From positions 124,001-188,000 of the forward strand of contig JANQLV010000019.1 in assembly GCA_028280415.1 (NCBI GenBank): a DNA stretch of 64,000 nucleotides, read 5' to 3'. Both the position numbers and the translations under genes were made by a program. Source of the stretch: Saprospiraceae bacterium. GTDB taxonomy: Bacteria; Bacteroidota; Bacteroidia; Chitinophagales; Saprospiraceae. The stretch's first letter is position 1. The number at the start of each line of letters is the position of its first letter. The notes under the pieces are model-generated. The model saw nothing but the letters and a program-made list of their open reading frames with translations. It had not been told where the DNA came from and searched no databases. Below, in pieces: positions 55,216 through 64,000 of this stretch.

Positions 55216-55350
55216 CGAGCAAATTTTCCCTAAAAGTGCCATTATTAATAAAAATCCAAGCTGACGATTGTCAACATTAATACTGATAATCGTCACCTAT
55301 ACGAGCATTCAAGCGCCCAATACTGCACATAAGCTTATGTTCAACAATAT

Positions 55351-56136
55351 TTATACTTCTGATAAAATCATTTCCCGAATCTTACCGACCTGTTCCAGGC
55401 CTGCCGTATACCCCAGAGAGGCCAGTTCTTTTGCATGCCTGAAATTGAAAATATTATATTCCAAAACCCCTCGCGGTTCTATGAGGACGTCACAGGCTGA
55501 GAAATTTATTCTGGAAGCATTAGAAGCAGCCATATCAAAGACTCGCATACCAATCGACAAGATGTTATCCAGGTCTTTATTTTCAATACCGGTATTTGGC
55601 ATTACATTAAACCCAATAATGATATCGCATTTGTCCTGTAAAAACGAAACGGGCATATTATCGAAGATTCCTCCATCAGCATAAAGCTGGCCATTAATCT
55701 CTACGGGTTTAAAAATCAGCGGAATGGCACAAGAAGCCATAACCGCCTGTAAAAGGTCGCCGGTTTCAAAGAATTCCTTCTCGCCCGTCAGCAAATTTGC
55801 CGCAGCAATGGATAATGGAATATGCAATTCTTTGAAGGTTCGGGCTTTGATATATCCTCCCATCAACTCCTTTAGATAATCCAGACTCGTCAATCCTTTA
55901 ATGGGAATACCGGGCTTGTATAGTTTTAAAAGATTGCCTTTAGTCGCAAAATCCAGCATTTTGTCGATAGATAATCCGCCTGCATACAAAGCCCCTGCTA
56001 TCGCTCCCCCACTCGTCCCGGCAACATAATCCGCTTCTATCCCGTGTTCTCTAAGTGCCCTTAGAATACCAATATGAGCAGAAGCTCTTGCGCCACCCCC
56101 TGATAAAGAGAATCCGATTGTTTTTCTATCTTCCAT
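55351..56136 (-). CDS. Patatin-like phospholipase (RssA-type)
   Basis: 261 residues. The Gly-rich oxyanion loop FSLSGGGARASAHIG, the nucleophile Ser42 in GTSGGAI and the catalytic Asp in ADGGIFDNMP are all present, so a working Ser-Asp dyad is likely. The size fits the RssA/YchK group of cytoplasmic patatins that hydrolyse acyl lipids. No signal peptide is visible. It lies 135 nt upstream of the Usp gene on the same strand. Confidence 0.92.
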   Translation of the reverse strand: MEDRKTIGFSLSGGGARASAHIGILRALREHGIEADYVAGTSGGAIAGALYAGGLSIDKMLDFATKGNLLKLYKPGIPIKGLTSLDYLKELMGGYIKARTFKELHIPLSIAAANLLTGEKEFFETGDLLQAVMASCAIPLIFKPVEINGQLYADGGIFDNMPVSFLQDKCDIIIGFNVMPNTGIENKDLDNILSIGMRVFDMAASNASRINFSACDVLIEPRGVLEYNIFNFRHAKELASLGYTAGLEQVGKIREMILSEV

Positions 56137-56281
56137 AAATTTGTTCTATAAAGTATTACTACCTTGATCGATTACCGGTAGGTAATTCAAATAATTTTGA
56201 GTAAAATAGCGACTTATTGAAAAAGATTGCCTAATTGCAATATGTTTTTACTGATTATATCATTTAGAAAATACTTATAAT

Positions 56282-57013
56282 ATGGAAGCCCTGGCTAATC
56301 CCGATATCTGGATTGCATTTTTTACCTTATGTGCTTTGGAAATTGTCCTTGGGATAGACAATCTCATTTTTATTTCAATCCTGGCTAATAAGCTCCCTAA
56401 GCCACAACAAGCAAAAGCGAGAACGGTAGGCTTAAGTCTGGCGCTCATCATGCGGATAGCATTATTATTTTCTATCTCGTGGATAATGGGTCTGACCAGG
56501 GATCTATTCACGATATTCAATGTGGGCGTTTCAGGCCGGGATATTATTCTGCTTGCGGGCGGTTTGTTCTTGATTTATAAAAGTGTACGGGAAATTCATG
56601 AGAAAGTAGAAAATGTGGAAAGTGCCCATGAAAACAGAGTGATAAAAACAACCACATTTCAATCCACTATTATCCAAATAATGTTAATTGACATTGTATT
56701 TTCACTGGATTCGGTCATTACGGCAGTAGGTATGGTCAAATCTCTTGGCGTGATGATCGCTGCCGTTGTCGTCTCTATAATAGTTATGATCCTGGCAGCC
56801 GGTCGCCTCAGTGATTTTGTCAATAAACATCCAACAGTCAAAGTTTTGGCGCTTTCTTTCTTATTAATGATAGGTCTCGCACTTATTGCCGAAGGAATGG
56901 ATTTCCACATTCCAAAAGGCTATATTTATTTCTCAATGGCTTTTGCAGTCTTAGTCGAGATCATCAATATCAGAACCGGTACGCGCAGAAATTTATCGGT
57001 CGAACAGGATTAG
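56282..57013 (+). CDS. TerC-family integral membrane protein
   Basis: 243 residues with seven membrane segments. The two conserved acidic motifs of the family are visible: EIVLGIDNLIFI (near residue 20) and IDIVFSLDSVITAVG (near 140). TerC proteins have been tied to tellurite resistance and, more recently, to metal (Mn2+) export during secretion. There are no ter operon genes nearby, so a metal-handling role is more plausible than tellurite resistance. Confidence 0.92.
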   Translation: MEALANPDIWIAFFTLCALEIVLGIDNLIFISILANKLPKPQQAKARTVGLSLALIMRIALLFSISWIMGLTRDLFTIFNVGVSGRDIILLAGGLFLIYKSVREIHEKVENVESAHENRVIKTTTFQSTIIQIMLIDIVFSLDSVITAVGMVKSLGVMIAAVVVSIIVMILAAGRLSDFVNKHPTVKVLALSFLLMIGLALIAEGMDFHIPKGYIYFSMAFAVLVEIINIRTGTRRNLSVEQD

Positions 57014-57158
57014 GTTTTCATTGTATTTTTTAATCTTAAAACCCTTCTAAAATCCTGTCGAATAACTAACTTAGCAAGGATTGCTTTTCTATTAACTCTA
57101 TAAGCAGTGGCTATCAGTCATATGGTCATTTGCTTGGCAAGCATTTTATGAAAGCGCT

Positions 57159-57737
57159 ATGGCAGCAGATAGTAAATTACTGGATTCACTGACCAGATCT
57201 TTTAGCCTGGAATTGCCGGTAATGGATACGATGGATGAGTATTTGGATTTAATCATTCCATTGGTTCGTCCATGGGGAGAGGATTTGTACGAAGAGGAAT
57301 ATTATCTGGATACACGATGGCTGGAGATAAGAGACGATGATTCTTTTCACGAATCGGTTCTGCATATTTTCAGAAAAGAGGACGAATATTTACACTCTAT
57401 AGATGGCAATATCCACAAGGGGAAATGGCGAAAGCTCGAAAGCTCCAATACCCTGATCATCGAGCAAACCGCCGGTAATTCCGTTGTAAAAAGCGAACTC
57501 TACGATTTGGCTTTTTTGAACCCAAATTTTTTCATTCTTAAAAAACACGGTGATCAACAGCGCAAAGGTTTTAAAAAGTACTTTGTATTGGCTAATGAAA
57601 ACTATGTAAAAGGACTGGAGTGGAGAGATGTAGTGGAATTATTATTTAACCGGTATCGAAGTAACCGGCAGTGGATAATTTTCGTCGTTATTATTGTGAT
57701 TCTGGTTGCAGTTGTAGTTTTCTTTTCGGTGTTTTAA
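57159..57737 (+). CDS. Hypothetical tail-anchored protein
   Basis: 192 residues, not recognised. It is acidic and soluble for about 165 residues, with beta-rich parts (ESVLHIFRKEDEYLHSIDGNIHKGKW). It ends in one hydrophobic segment (WIIFVVIIVILVAVVVFFSVF) reaching the last residue, so it should be anchored in the cytoplasmic membrane by its tail. The last 47 nt overlap the 3' end of the convergent PAS kinase gene. The N-terminal ATG follows a 145-nt spacer after terC. Confidence 0.65.
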   Translation: MAADSKLLDSLTRSFSLELPVMDTMDEYLDLIIPLVRPWGEDLYEEEYYLDTRWLEIRDDDSFHESVLHIFRKEDEYLHSIDGNIHKGKWRKLESSNTLIIEQTAGNSVVKSELYDLAFLNPNFFILKKHGDQQRKGFKKYFVLANENYVKGLEWRDVVELLFNRYRSNRQWIIFVVIIVILVAVVVFFSVF

Positions 57738-59394
57738 GCGCTGTAGATGTTTTTTTTTCAGCGATTGCAGCTTTTTTGGGTAGGGTGAAATAGAAAGTAG
57801 CTCCTTCCCCTTTTACTCCCTTCGCCCAAATTCTTCCTCCCTGTTTTTCAATGATCTGTTTGCATATCGCCAAACCTATGCCCGTACCTTTATAGTGGCT
57901 GTCCCGACCGTGCAATCGTTGAAAAATACCAAAAATTCTGTCCTTATCTTTATCATCAAATCCCTGACCATTGTCTTTGATCGAAAACAAAATATCAAAA
58001 TCGCGTTGTTCCGCTTTAACAACAATCCTCGGAGCCCGGTTTTCAAAAGAGTATTTCAGACCATTTCCGATGAGATTTTGTAATACTTGTCCGAAAAGCA
58101 ATTTATTGGTTGCTACATTGGGCATTTCATAACAAATAATTTCACCGTTTTTCTCCGCAATAGAAATCGTCAGGTTCTTGATAACATCGACTAATACATC
58201 GCGTGTTTCTACATTTTCGAGTTCATAAGGTTTAGCGCTCCATCGGGTATAAGCCAGCATATCTTTGATCAGATTACTCATCCGCTCGGCTCCATCAATC
58301 ACATAACTCATATCCAGTTCTGCGTCTTTATCTCCAAGTTTATCAATATAACGCCGTTTGATCAAGCCTGTATAACTTCTGATCATTCGCAATGGTTCTT
58401 GTAAATCGTGCGAGATGACATAGCTAAACTCTTCTAAAGCTTTATTATGAATTTCCAGTTTATTCGCGTAATCCTTTAATTTGACATTAGCCTGCTTTTG
58501 GAAAGTAATGTCTTCCATCATGGAAATGATATAACGTTCATCTTCATTATCCGTTTTTACAAAGGCCATGGTCAGTCTTATCCATTTGACCGATTGGTCT
58601 TTGGTGATAAACCTTTGTTCCAGTGCATAACTATTCTCCTTGCTTTGCAGGATGTTTTTAAATAATTCCGCATCCTGGATATAATCGTCCTGGTGAACAT
58701 AATCGCAAGCATTCAATTTCAAAAATTCTTCTTCGGTATAACCTAGCAGTTTTTCCAATACATTATTAATCTGGAAAGGTTTCAGGCTAAGATCCATCAG
58801 CATAATACCAACCGGTGATTTTTGAAAAATACTTCTAAAGCGTTTTTCACTATTCTCCAACTGCAGTTTGCTCTTCGTCAGCAATCTTTCTGCATCAATT
58901 TTTCCATTAAAAATCATGAATCCCATAGCCAGGATGAAAAACAATACCAGGAAAAAATATTCCCTGCTCACAATAGCATCCGGCGTCGTGAAATAGAAGC
59001 CCAGGTAGGTTCCCAGTAAAAAGAACAGATAAGTATTGAGGTATATTTTGTTGCGTATAAAAGTGCAAAGGGCAAATCCTATGATGATCGTTGCCGAAGT
59101 ATCAATAGGCTGGAATTTATTGATCGCTACCAGGGCGATCCCGTAAAAGTTATAAATGAAAAAGTGAATATACAAAAGTTTCAGACCATTCTCTTTGACC
59201 CATTCGTTTTTGTACGAAAGAACAGCCAGTGCCAGAATAGATATAGCTAGCACAACCCTGGGAAGCGGGAAATCGTAAGTGCCCGTCTCCACGAACAGAT
59301 TCATTAATGTAATCCCAATTAATAGAATAGAGCCAATAAAACCTATTCTACGAATAAAGATTACATCCACATCTTTATTGTTCCTATAGGACAT
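57691..59394 (-). CDS. PAS-domain membrane sensor histidine kinase
   Basis: 567 residues. Five or six membrane segments (about 10-165) form the input region, followed by a PAS/PAC domain (about 180-300, RFRSIFQKSPVGIMLMDLS). The HisKA domain has His329 in YVISHDLQEPLRMIRS, and the HATPase domain carries LIGNGLKYS, DNGQGFD and GTGIGLAIC. A Lys/Thr-rich tail of ~25 residues at the C-terminus lies in the overlap with the tail-anchored protein gene. No response regulator adjoins it. Confidence 0.92.
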   Translation of the reverse strand: MSYRNNKDVDVIFIRRIGFIGSILLIGITLMNLFVETGTYDFPLPRVVLAISILALAVLSYKNEWVKENGLKLLYIHFFIYNFYGIALVAINKFQPIDTSATIIIGFALCTFIRNKIYLNTYLFFLLGTYLGFYFTTPDAIVSREYFFLVLFFILAMGFMIFNGKIDAERLLTKSKLQLENSEKRFRSIFQKSPVGIMLMDLSLKPFQINNVLEKLLGYTEEEFLKLNACDYVHQDDYIQDAELFKNILQSKENSYALEQRFITKDQSVKWIRLTMAFVKTDNEDERYIISMMEDITFQKQANVKLKDYANKLEIHNKALEEFSYVISHDLQEPLRMIRSYTGLIKRRYIDKLGDKDAELDMSYVIDGAERMSNLIKDMLAYTRWSAKPYELENVETRDVLVDVIKNLTISIAEKNGEIICYEMPNVATNKLLFGQVLQNLIGNGLKYSFENRAPRIVVKAEQRDFDILFSIKDNGQGFDDKDKDRIFGIFQRLHGRDSHYKGTGIGLAICKQIIEKQGGRIWAKGVKGEGATFYFTLPKKAAIAEKKTSTALKTPKRKLQLQPESQ

Positions 59395-59507
59395 AATTAT
59401 TGATAGAAGGTCAACAAATTTTTAAGTCAGTTGAGCTAGCCTGGGTGAGGAAAGGATAGCGTTTCATTATGTTTCAGGAAAAGAAGAGCATATTTTATGC
59501 CACAAAA

Positions 59508-59540
59508 AAATCCATCTCCCGAAAATCGAAAGATGGATTT
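59508..59540 (-). terminator. Rho-independent terminator after sucD
   Basis: Perfect 10-bp arms (AAATCCATCT / AGATGGATTT) around a 13-nt loop. On the minus strand a run of T residues follows, 29 nt past the sucD stop. Confidence 0.85.
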
Positions 59541-59568
59541 GGTATAATTTCTAATTAAATATCGTCTA

Positions 59569-60453
59569 TTAGTGTACTTCTTGTGCTTTTAAAGCATTCA
59601 ACATTGTTTCTCCGATCTTGGCAGGAGATTTTACGACATGGATTCCACATTTTTCCATAATAGCCATTTTGGCTTCAGCAGTATCTTCTGCGCCACCGAT
59701 AATCGCTCCGGCATGTCCCATAGTTCTACCTTTAGGGGCCGTTTGACCGGCAATAAAGCCAACTACCGGCTTGGTAGCATGGTCCTTAATCCATTGCGCT
59801 GCATCTGCTTCCATATTTCCACCAATCTCGCCAATCATAATGATTCCTTCGGTATCCGGGTCATTCATCAGCAATTTTATAGCATCAAGAGTTGTCGTAC
59901 CTACGATCGGGTCTCCACCAATTCCAATACAAGTAGATTGTCCCAATCCGGCTTTGGTTACCTGATCAACTGCTTCATAAGTCAGTGTTCCAGAACGGGA
60001 AACAATCCCAACTTTTCCGGGATTATGAATAAATCCAGGCATAATACCTACCTTGGCCTCTCCGGGCGTAATAACTCCCGGACAATTAGGTCCAACCAAA
60101 ACACAATCCTTATTCTCAATATAGGCCTTTACTTTTACCATATCCTGAACCGGAATTCCTTCCGTGATACAAATAATCACTTTGATTCCCGCTTCGGCAG
60201 CTTCCATAATTGCATCGGCAGCAAAAGCCGGTGGGACAAATATGAGTGAAGTATCCGCCTTTACCTTGTCAACAGCTTCTGATACAGTATTGAATACCGG
60301 GCGATCTAGATGAGTCATTCCTCCTTTCCCCGGAGTTACGCCACCTACAACATTGGTTCCGTATTCGATCATCTGTCCGGCATGGAATGTACCTTCTTTA
60401 CCAGTGAATCCCTGAACAATGATATTGGAGTCTTTATTAACTAATACAGACAT
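59569..60453 (-). CDS. sucD: Succinate-CoA ligase, alpha subunit
   Basis: 294 residues. The CoA-binding Rossmann part starts [24 protein letters not shown]. The phosphohistidine is in [12 protein letters not shown] (near residue 247). The enzyme forms ATP or GTP from succinyl-CoA in the TCA cycle. sucC is not next to it, which is usual in Bacteroidota. It lies after ftsB on the same strand, with a 61-nt spacer that holds a heptamer-type hairpin. Confidence 0.96.
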   Translation of the reverse strand: MSVLVNKDSNIIVQGFTGKEGTFHAGQMIEYGTNVVGGVTPGKGGMTHLDRPVFNTVSEAVDKVKADTSLIFVPPAFAADAIMEAAEAGIKVIICITEGIPVQDMVKVKAYIENKDCVLVGPNCPGVITPGEAKVGIMPGFIHNPGKVGIVSRSGTLTYEAVDQVTKAGLGQSTCIGIGGDPIVGTTTLDAIKLLMNDPDTEGIIMIGEIGGNMEADAAQWIKDHATKPVVGFIAGQTAPKGRTMGHAGAIIGGAEDTAEAKMAIMEKCGIHVVKSPAKIGETMLNALKAQEVH

Positions 60454-60475
60454 TTTGATTTTTGTTTTTTATAAA

Positions 60476-60503
60476 CCCAATACATAGGAAAACGGATATT
60501 GGG
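60476..60503. repeat. Small heptamer-type hairpin between ftsB and sucD (word ATTGGGT)
   Basis: CCCAATA (60476-60482) pairs with TATTGGG (60497-60503). Read on the minus strand the words ATTGGGT and, inverted, ATTGGGC recur, the same words as in the array at 53121-53194. Too short to be decisive alone. No U-tract. Confidence 0.5.
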
Positions 60504-60514
60504 CGATTAAAAAA

Positions 60515-60835
60515 TTATTCTTGATTAGGATCAACCATTATAAACACATCTTCATTACTCTTCTGTAAAAAATATTTTTCCCGGGCAAACTTCTCGATAT
60601 TATTATGAATATCCACCCGATCCTGATGTGCTTCTTTAATTTTGTTTTTATAATATAATTTATCCTCTTCTAATTTGTTGAGTGTTTGCTGAAGTTGCCA
60701 CTGCGTGAGAATATCATGTTTGTCAATAAAGACCATTAAAGCGACAAATACGGTAAGCGTCAAAAAGTATTTATTTTTGAAAGGCTCCGGTATTTTTTTT
60801 GTAAATGGTTTAAACGGATTATTTCTTACAGCCAT
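60515..60835 (-). CDS. ftsB: FtsB/DivIC-family septum formation initiator
   Basis: 106 residues. A short basic cytoplasmic N-terminus precedes one membrane segment (about 24-38, FLTLTVFVALMVFI). A periplasmic coiled coil follows (about 45-90, LQQTLNKLEEDKLYYKNKI), and the C-terminal FAREKYFLQKSNEDVFIM motif is typical of FtsB/DivIC. It belongs to the division complex with FtsL and FtsQ. It is 124 nt downstream of eno, a linkage also seen in other Bacteroidota. Confidence 0.88.
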   Translation of the reverse strand: MAVRNNPFKPFTKKIPEPFKNKYFLTLTVFVALMVFIDKHDILTQWQLQQTLNKLEEDKLYYKNKIKEAHQDRVDIHNNIEKFAREKYFLQKSNEDVFIMVDPNQE

Positions 60836-60959
60836 GATACGTTTATATTTAGAATCGGCCTAAAAATAAAAGTCGATTATAATTCGTATTGTTCAAAAAA
60901 CAGTTTATCCTTTTATGTCGGCTTATCGACCTTAAAAAGAAAACATGTTTTGAATTCTT

Positions 60960-63400
<2,441 letters not shown>

Positions 63401-63446
63401 TAAAAAAGCTATTTTTCAGAATTGAATAAATAATTTTCAGGTTGCA

Positions 63447-63454
63447 CAAATATA
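63447..63454 (-). promoter_or_regulatory. -7 element (TATATTTG) for the carA-eno operon
   Basis: An exact TAnnTTTG on the minus strand, 46 nt before the carA ATG and downstream of the rplQ terminator. No -33 TTG is apparent. Confidence 0.5.
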
Positions 63455-63529
63455 GCATTAAATTTTCTTTTTTCGACGATCGCATCCGTTTTTCGAAAAG
63501 CAGGCGATGTATAAAAACCGTCAAAAAAC

Positions 63530-63563
63530 AAAAAAGCGATACCATGAGAATGATACCGCTTTT
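63530..63563 (-). terminator. Rho-independent terminator of the ribosomal operon after rplQ
   Basis: AAAAAGCG pairs with CGCTTTTT, continued inward by TA/TA past one mismatch. On the minus strand a T-run follows, 20 nt after the rplQ stop. Confidence 0.75.
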
Positions 63564-63583
63564 TCAATATTCTTTCGAGAAGT

Positions 63584-64000
63584 CTACTCTTCTTCTTCAT
63601 TAGCTGCTTCCACAACTGGAGCGGCAACTGCTGCTGCAGTATTCTCAGCAGTTTTCTTTCCTCCTCTACGCGTTCTTTTACGTTTGCTTTTAGAACTATC
63701 TTTAGAGCTGAGTAGTAACTCGTTAAAATCAACTAATTCGATCATCGCCATTTCAGAAGCATCACTTCTTCGGAATCCGGTTTTTATGATTCTTACATAT
63801 CCTCCCGGGCGATCACCAACTTTTGCTGAGATAGGGCCGAAAAGCTCCTTTACCGCTTCTTTATTTTGTAAGTATGAGAACACTACCCTTCTTGAATGCG
63901 TCGTGTCCGTTTTCGCTTTAGTAACAAGAGGCTCAATGAACAATCTCAAAGCTTTAGCTTTAGCCAGAGTGGTATTGATCCTTTTATGTGTAATCAAGGC
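63584..64000 (-). CDS. rplQ: Ribosomal protein L17 (5' partial)
   Basis: The frame stays open to the window edge, so the usual N-terminus (RHGKKFNHLGR) lies beyond base 64000. Visible is the conserved core [43 protein letters not shown] and [16 protein letters not shown] lineage-specific C-terminal tail of about 50 residues follows, first Lys/Arg-rich ([14 protein letters not shown]), then Ala/Glu-rich ending EEEE, as in other Bacteroidota. It normally closes the rpsD-rpoA-rplQ operon. Confidence 0.96.
   Translation of the reverse strand, partial: ALITHKRINTTLAKAKALRLFIEPLVTKAKTDTTHSRRVVFSYLQNKEAVKELFGPISAKVGDRPGGYVRIIKTGFRRSDASEMAMIELVDFNELLLSSKDSSKSKRKRTRRGGKKTAENTAAAVAAPVVEAANEEEE

Noticed and set aside
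59638-60249. 203-codon open frame on the plus strand inside sucD
   Set aside because: Ser/Asn/His-rich translation typical of the antisense of a conserved gene; sucD is unambiguous.

Overview
The window is a piece of a Bacteroidota chromosome. The evidence is type IX secretion (two C-terminal sorting domains, a PorD-like protein and a PorE-like protein), an ECF sigma factor followed by FecR and an STN-domain protein, a TonB-dependent receptor with a carboxypeptidase-like N-terminus, a fused E1 alpha-beta dehydrogenase, the gene orders bamD / omega-like / coaBC / porD and rplQ-carA-eno-ftsB, and several TAnnTTTG -7 promoter elements. A member of the Saprospiria or a related lineage would fit, but that is a guess. 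I see no tRNA, rRNA, CRISPR array, insertion sequence, integrase or plasmid/phage gene. The window is mostly ordinary chromosome with some lineage-specific surface and signalling genes.

Layout. 1-10629: metabolic genes (paaZ cut by the window edge, a 2-oxo acid dehydrogenase E1 fusion, icd, hutU), then an acyltransferase and an unrecognised 255-residue protein. 10844-15574: a lipoprotein / membrane protein / histidine kinase / response regulator operon facing a TPR histidine kinase. 15718-15862: a candidate small RNA on the minus strand. 16022-21598: membrane protein, outer-membrane barrel plus CotH lipoprotein, YjjG-type phosphatase, membrane-anchored GH113-like protein and an esterase. 21649-29324: a six-gene minus-strand surface module (ECF sigma, FecR, STN plus surface-repeat protein, small barrel, TonB receptor, GIN-domain lipoprotein). 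29338-36375: thiamine-binding-like protein, JmjC/cupin_8 protein, ftsK, an ABC exporter pair and lolA. 36621-41365: GH3-family enzyme, fdhD and an FdhF/YdeP-type molybdenum oxidoreductase. 41863-44581: two type IX secreted proteins, one a haem plus PHM-like copper protein. 44895-53103: bamD, omega-like gene, coaBC, porD, an unknown secreted protein, purN and a PorE-like protein with a SPOR C-terminus. 53282-59394: two universal stress proteins, patatin, TerC, a tail-anchored protein and a PAS kinase. 59569-64000: sucD, ftsB, eno, carA and rplQ (cut by the edge).

The most unusual signal is in the spacers. At least six gene ends carry hairpins or arrays built from degenerate 7-bp words (21598-21646, 36391-36460, 46091-46160, 50172-50224, 53121-53194, 60476-60503). 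The word differs between loci but the 7-bp period is kept, and in most cases the two arms are inverted copies. This resembles the heptamer repeats (STRR) of cyanobacteria, and I do not know of a description for this group. Other points of interest are the minus-strand small RNA candidate, the STN/surface-repeat protein in place of a receptor next to FecR, the haem-PHM fusion, and the replacement of OmpA by SPOR in the PorE-like protein.
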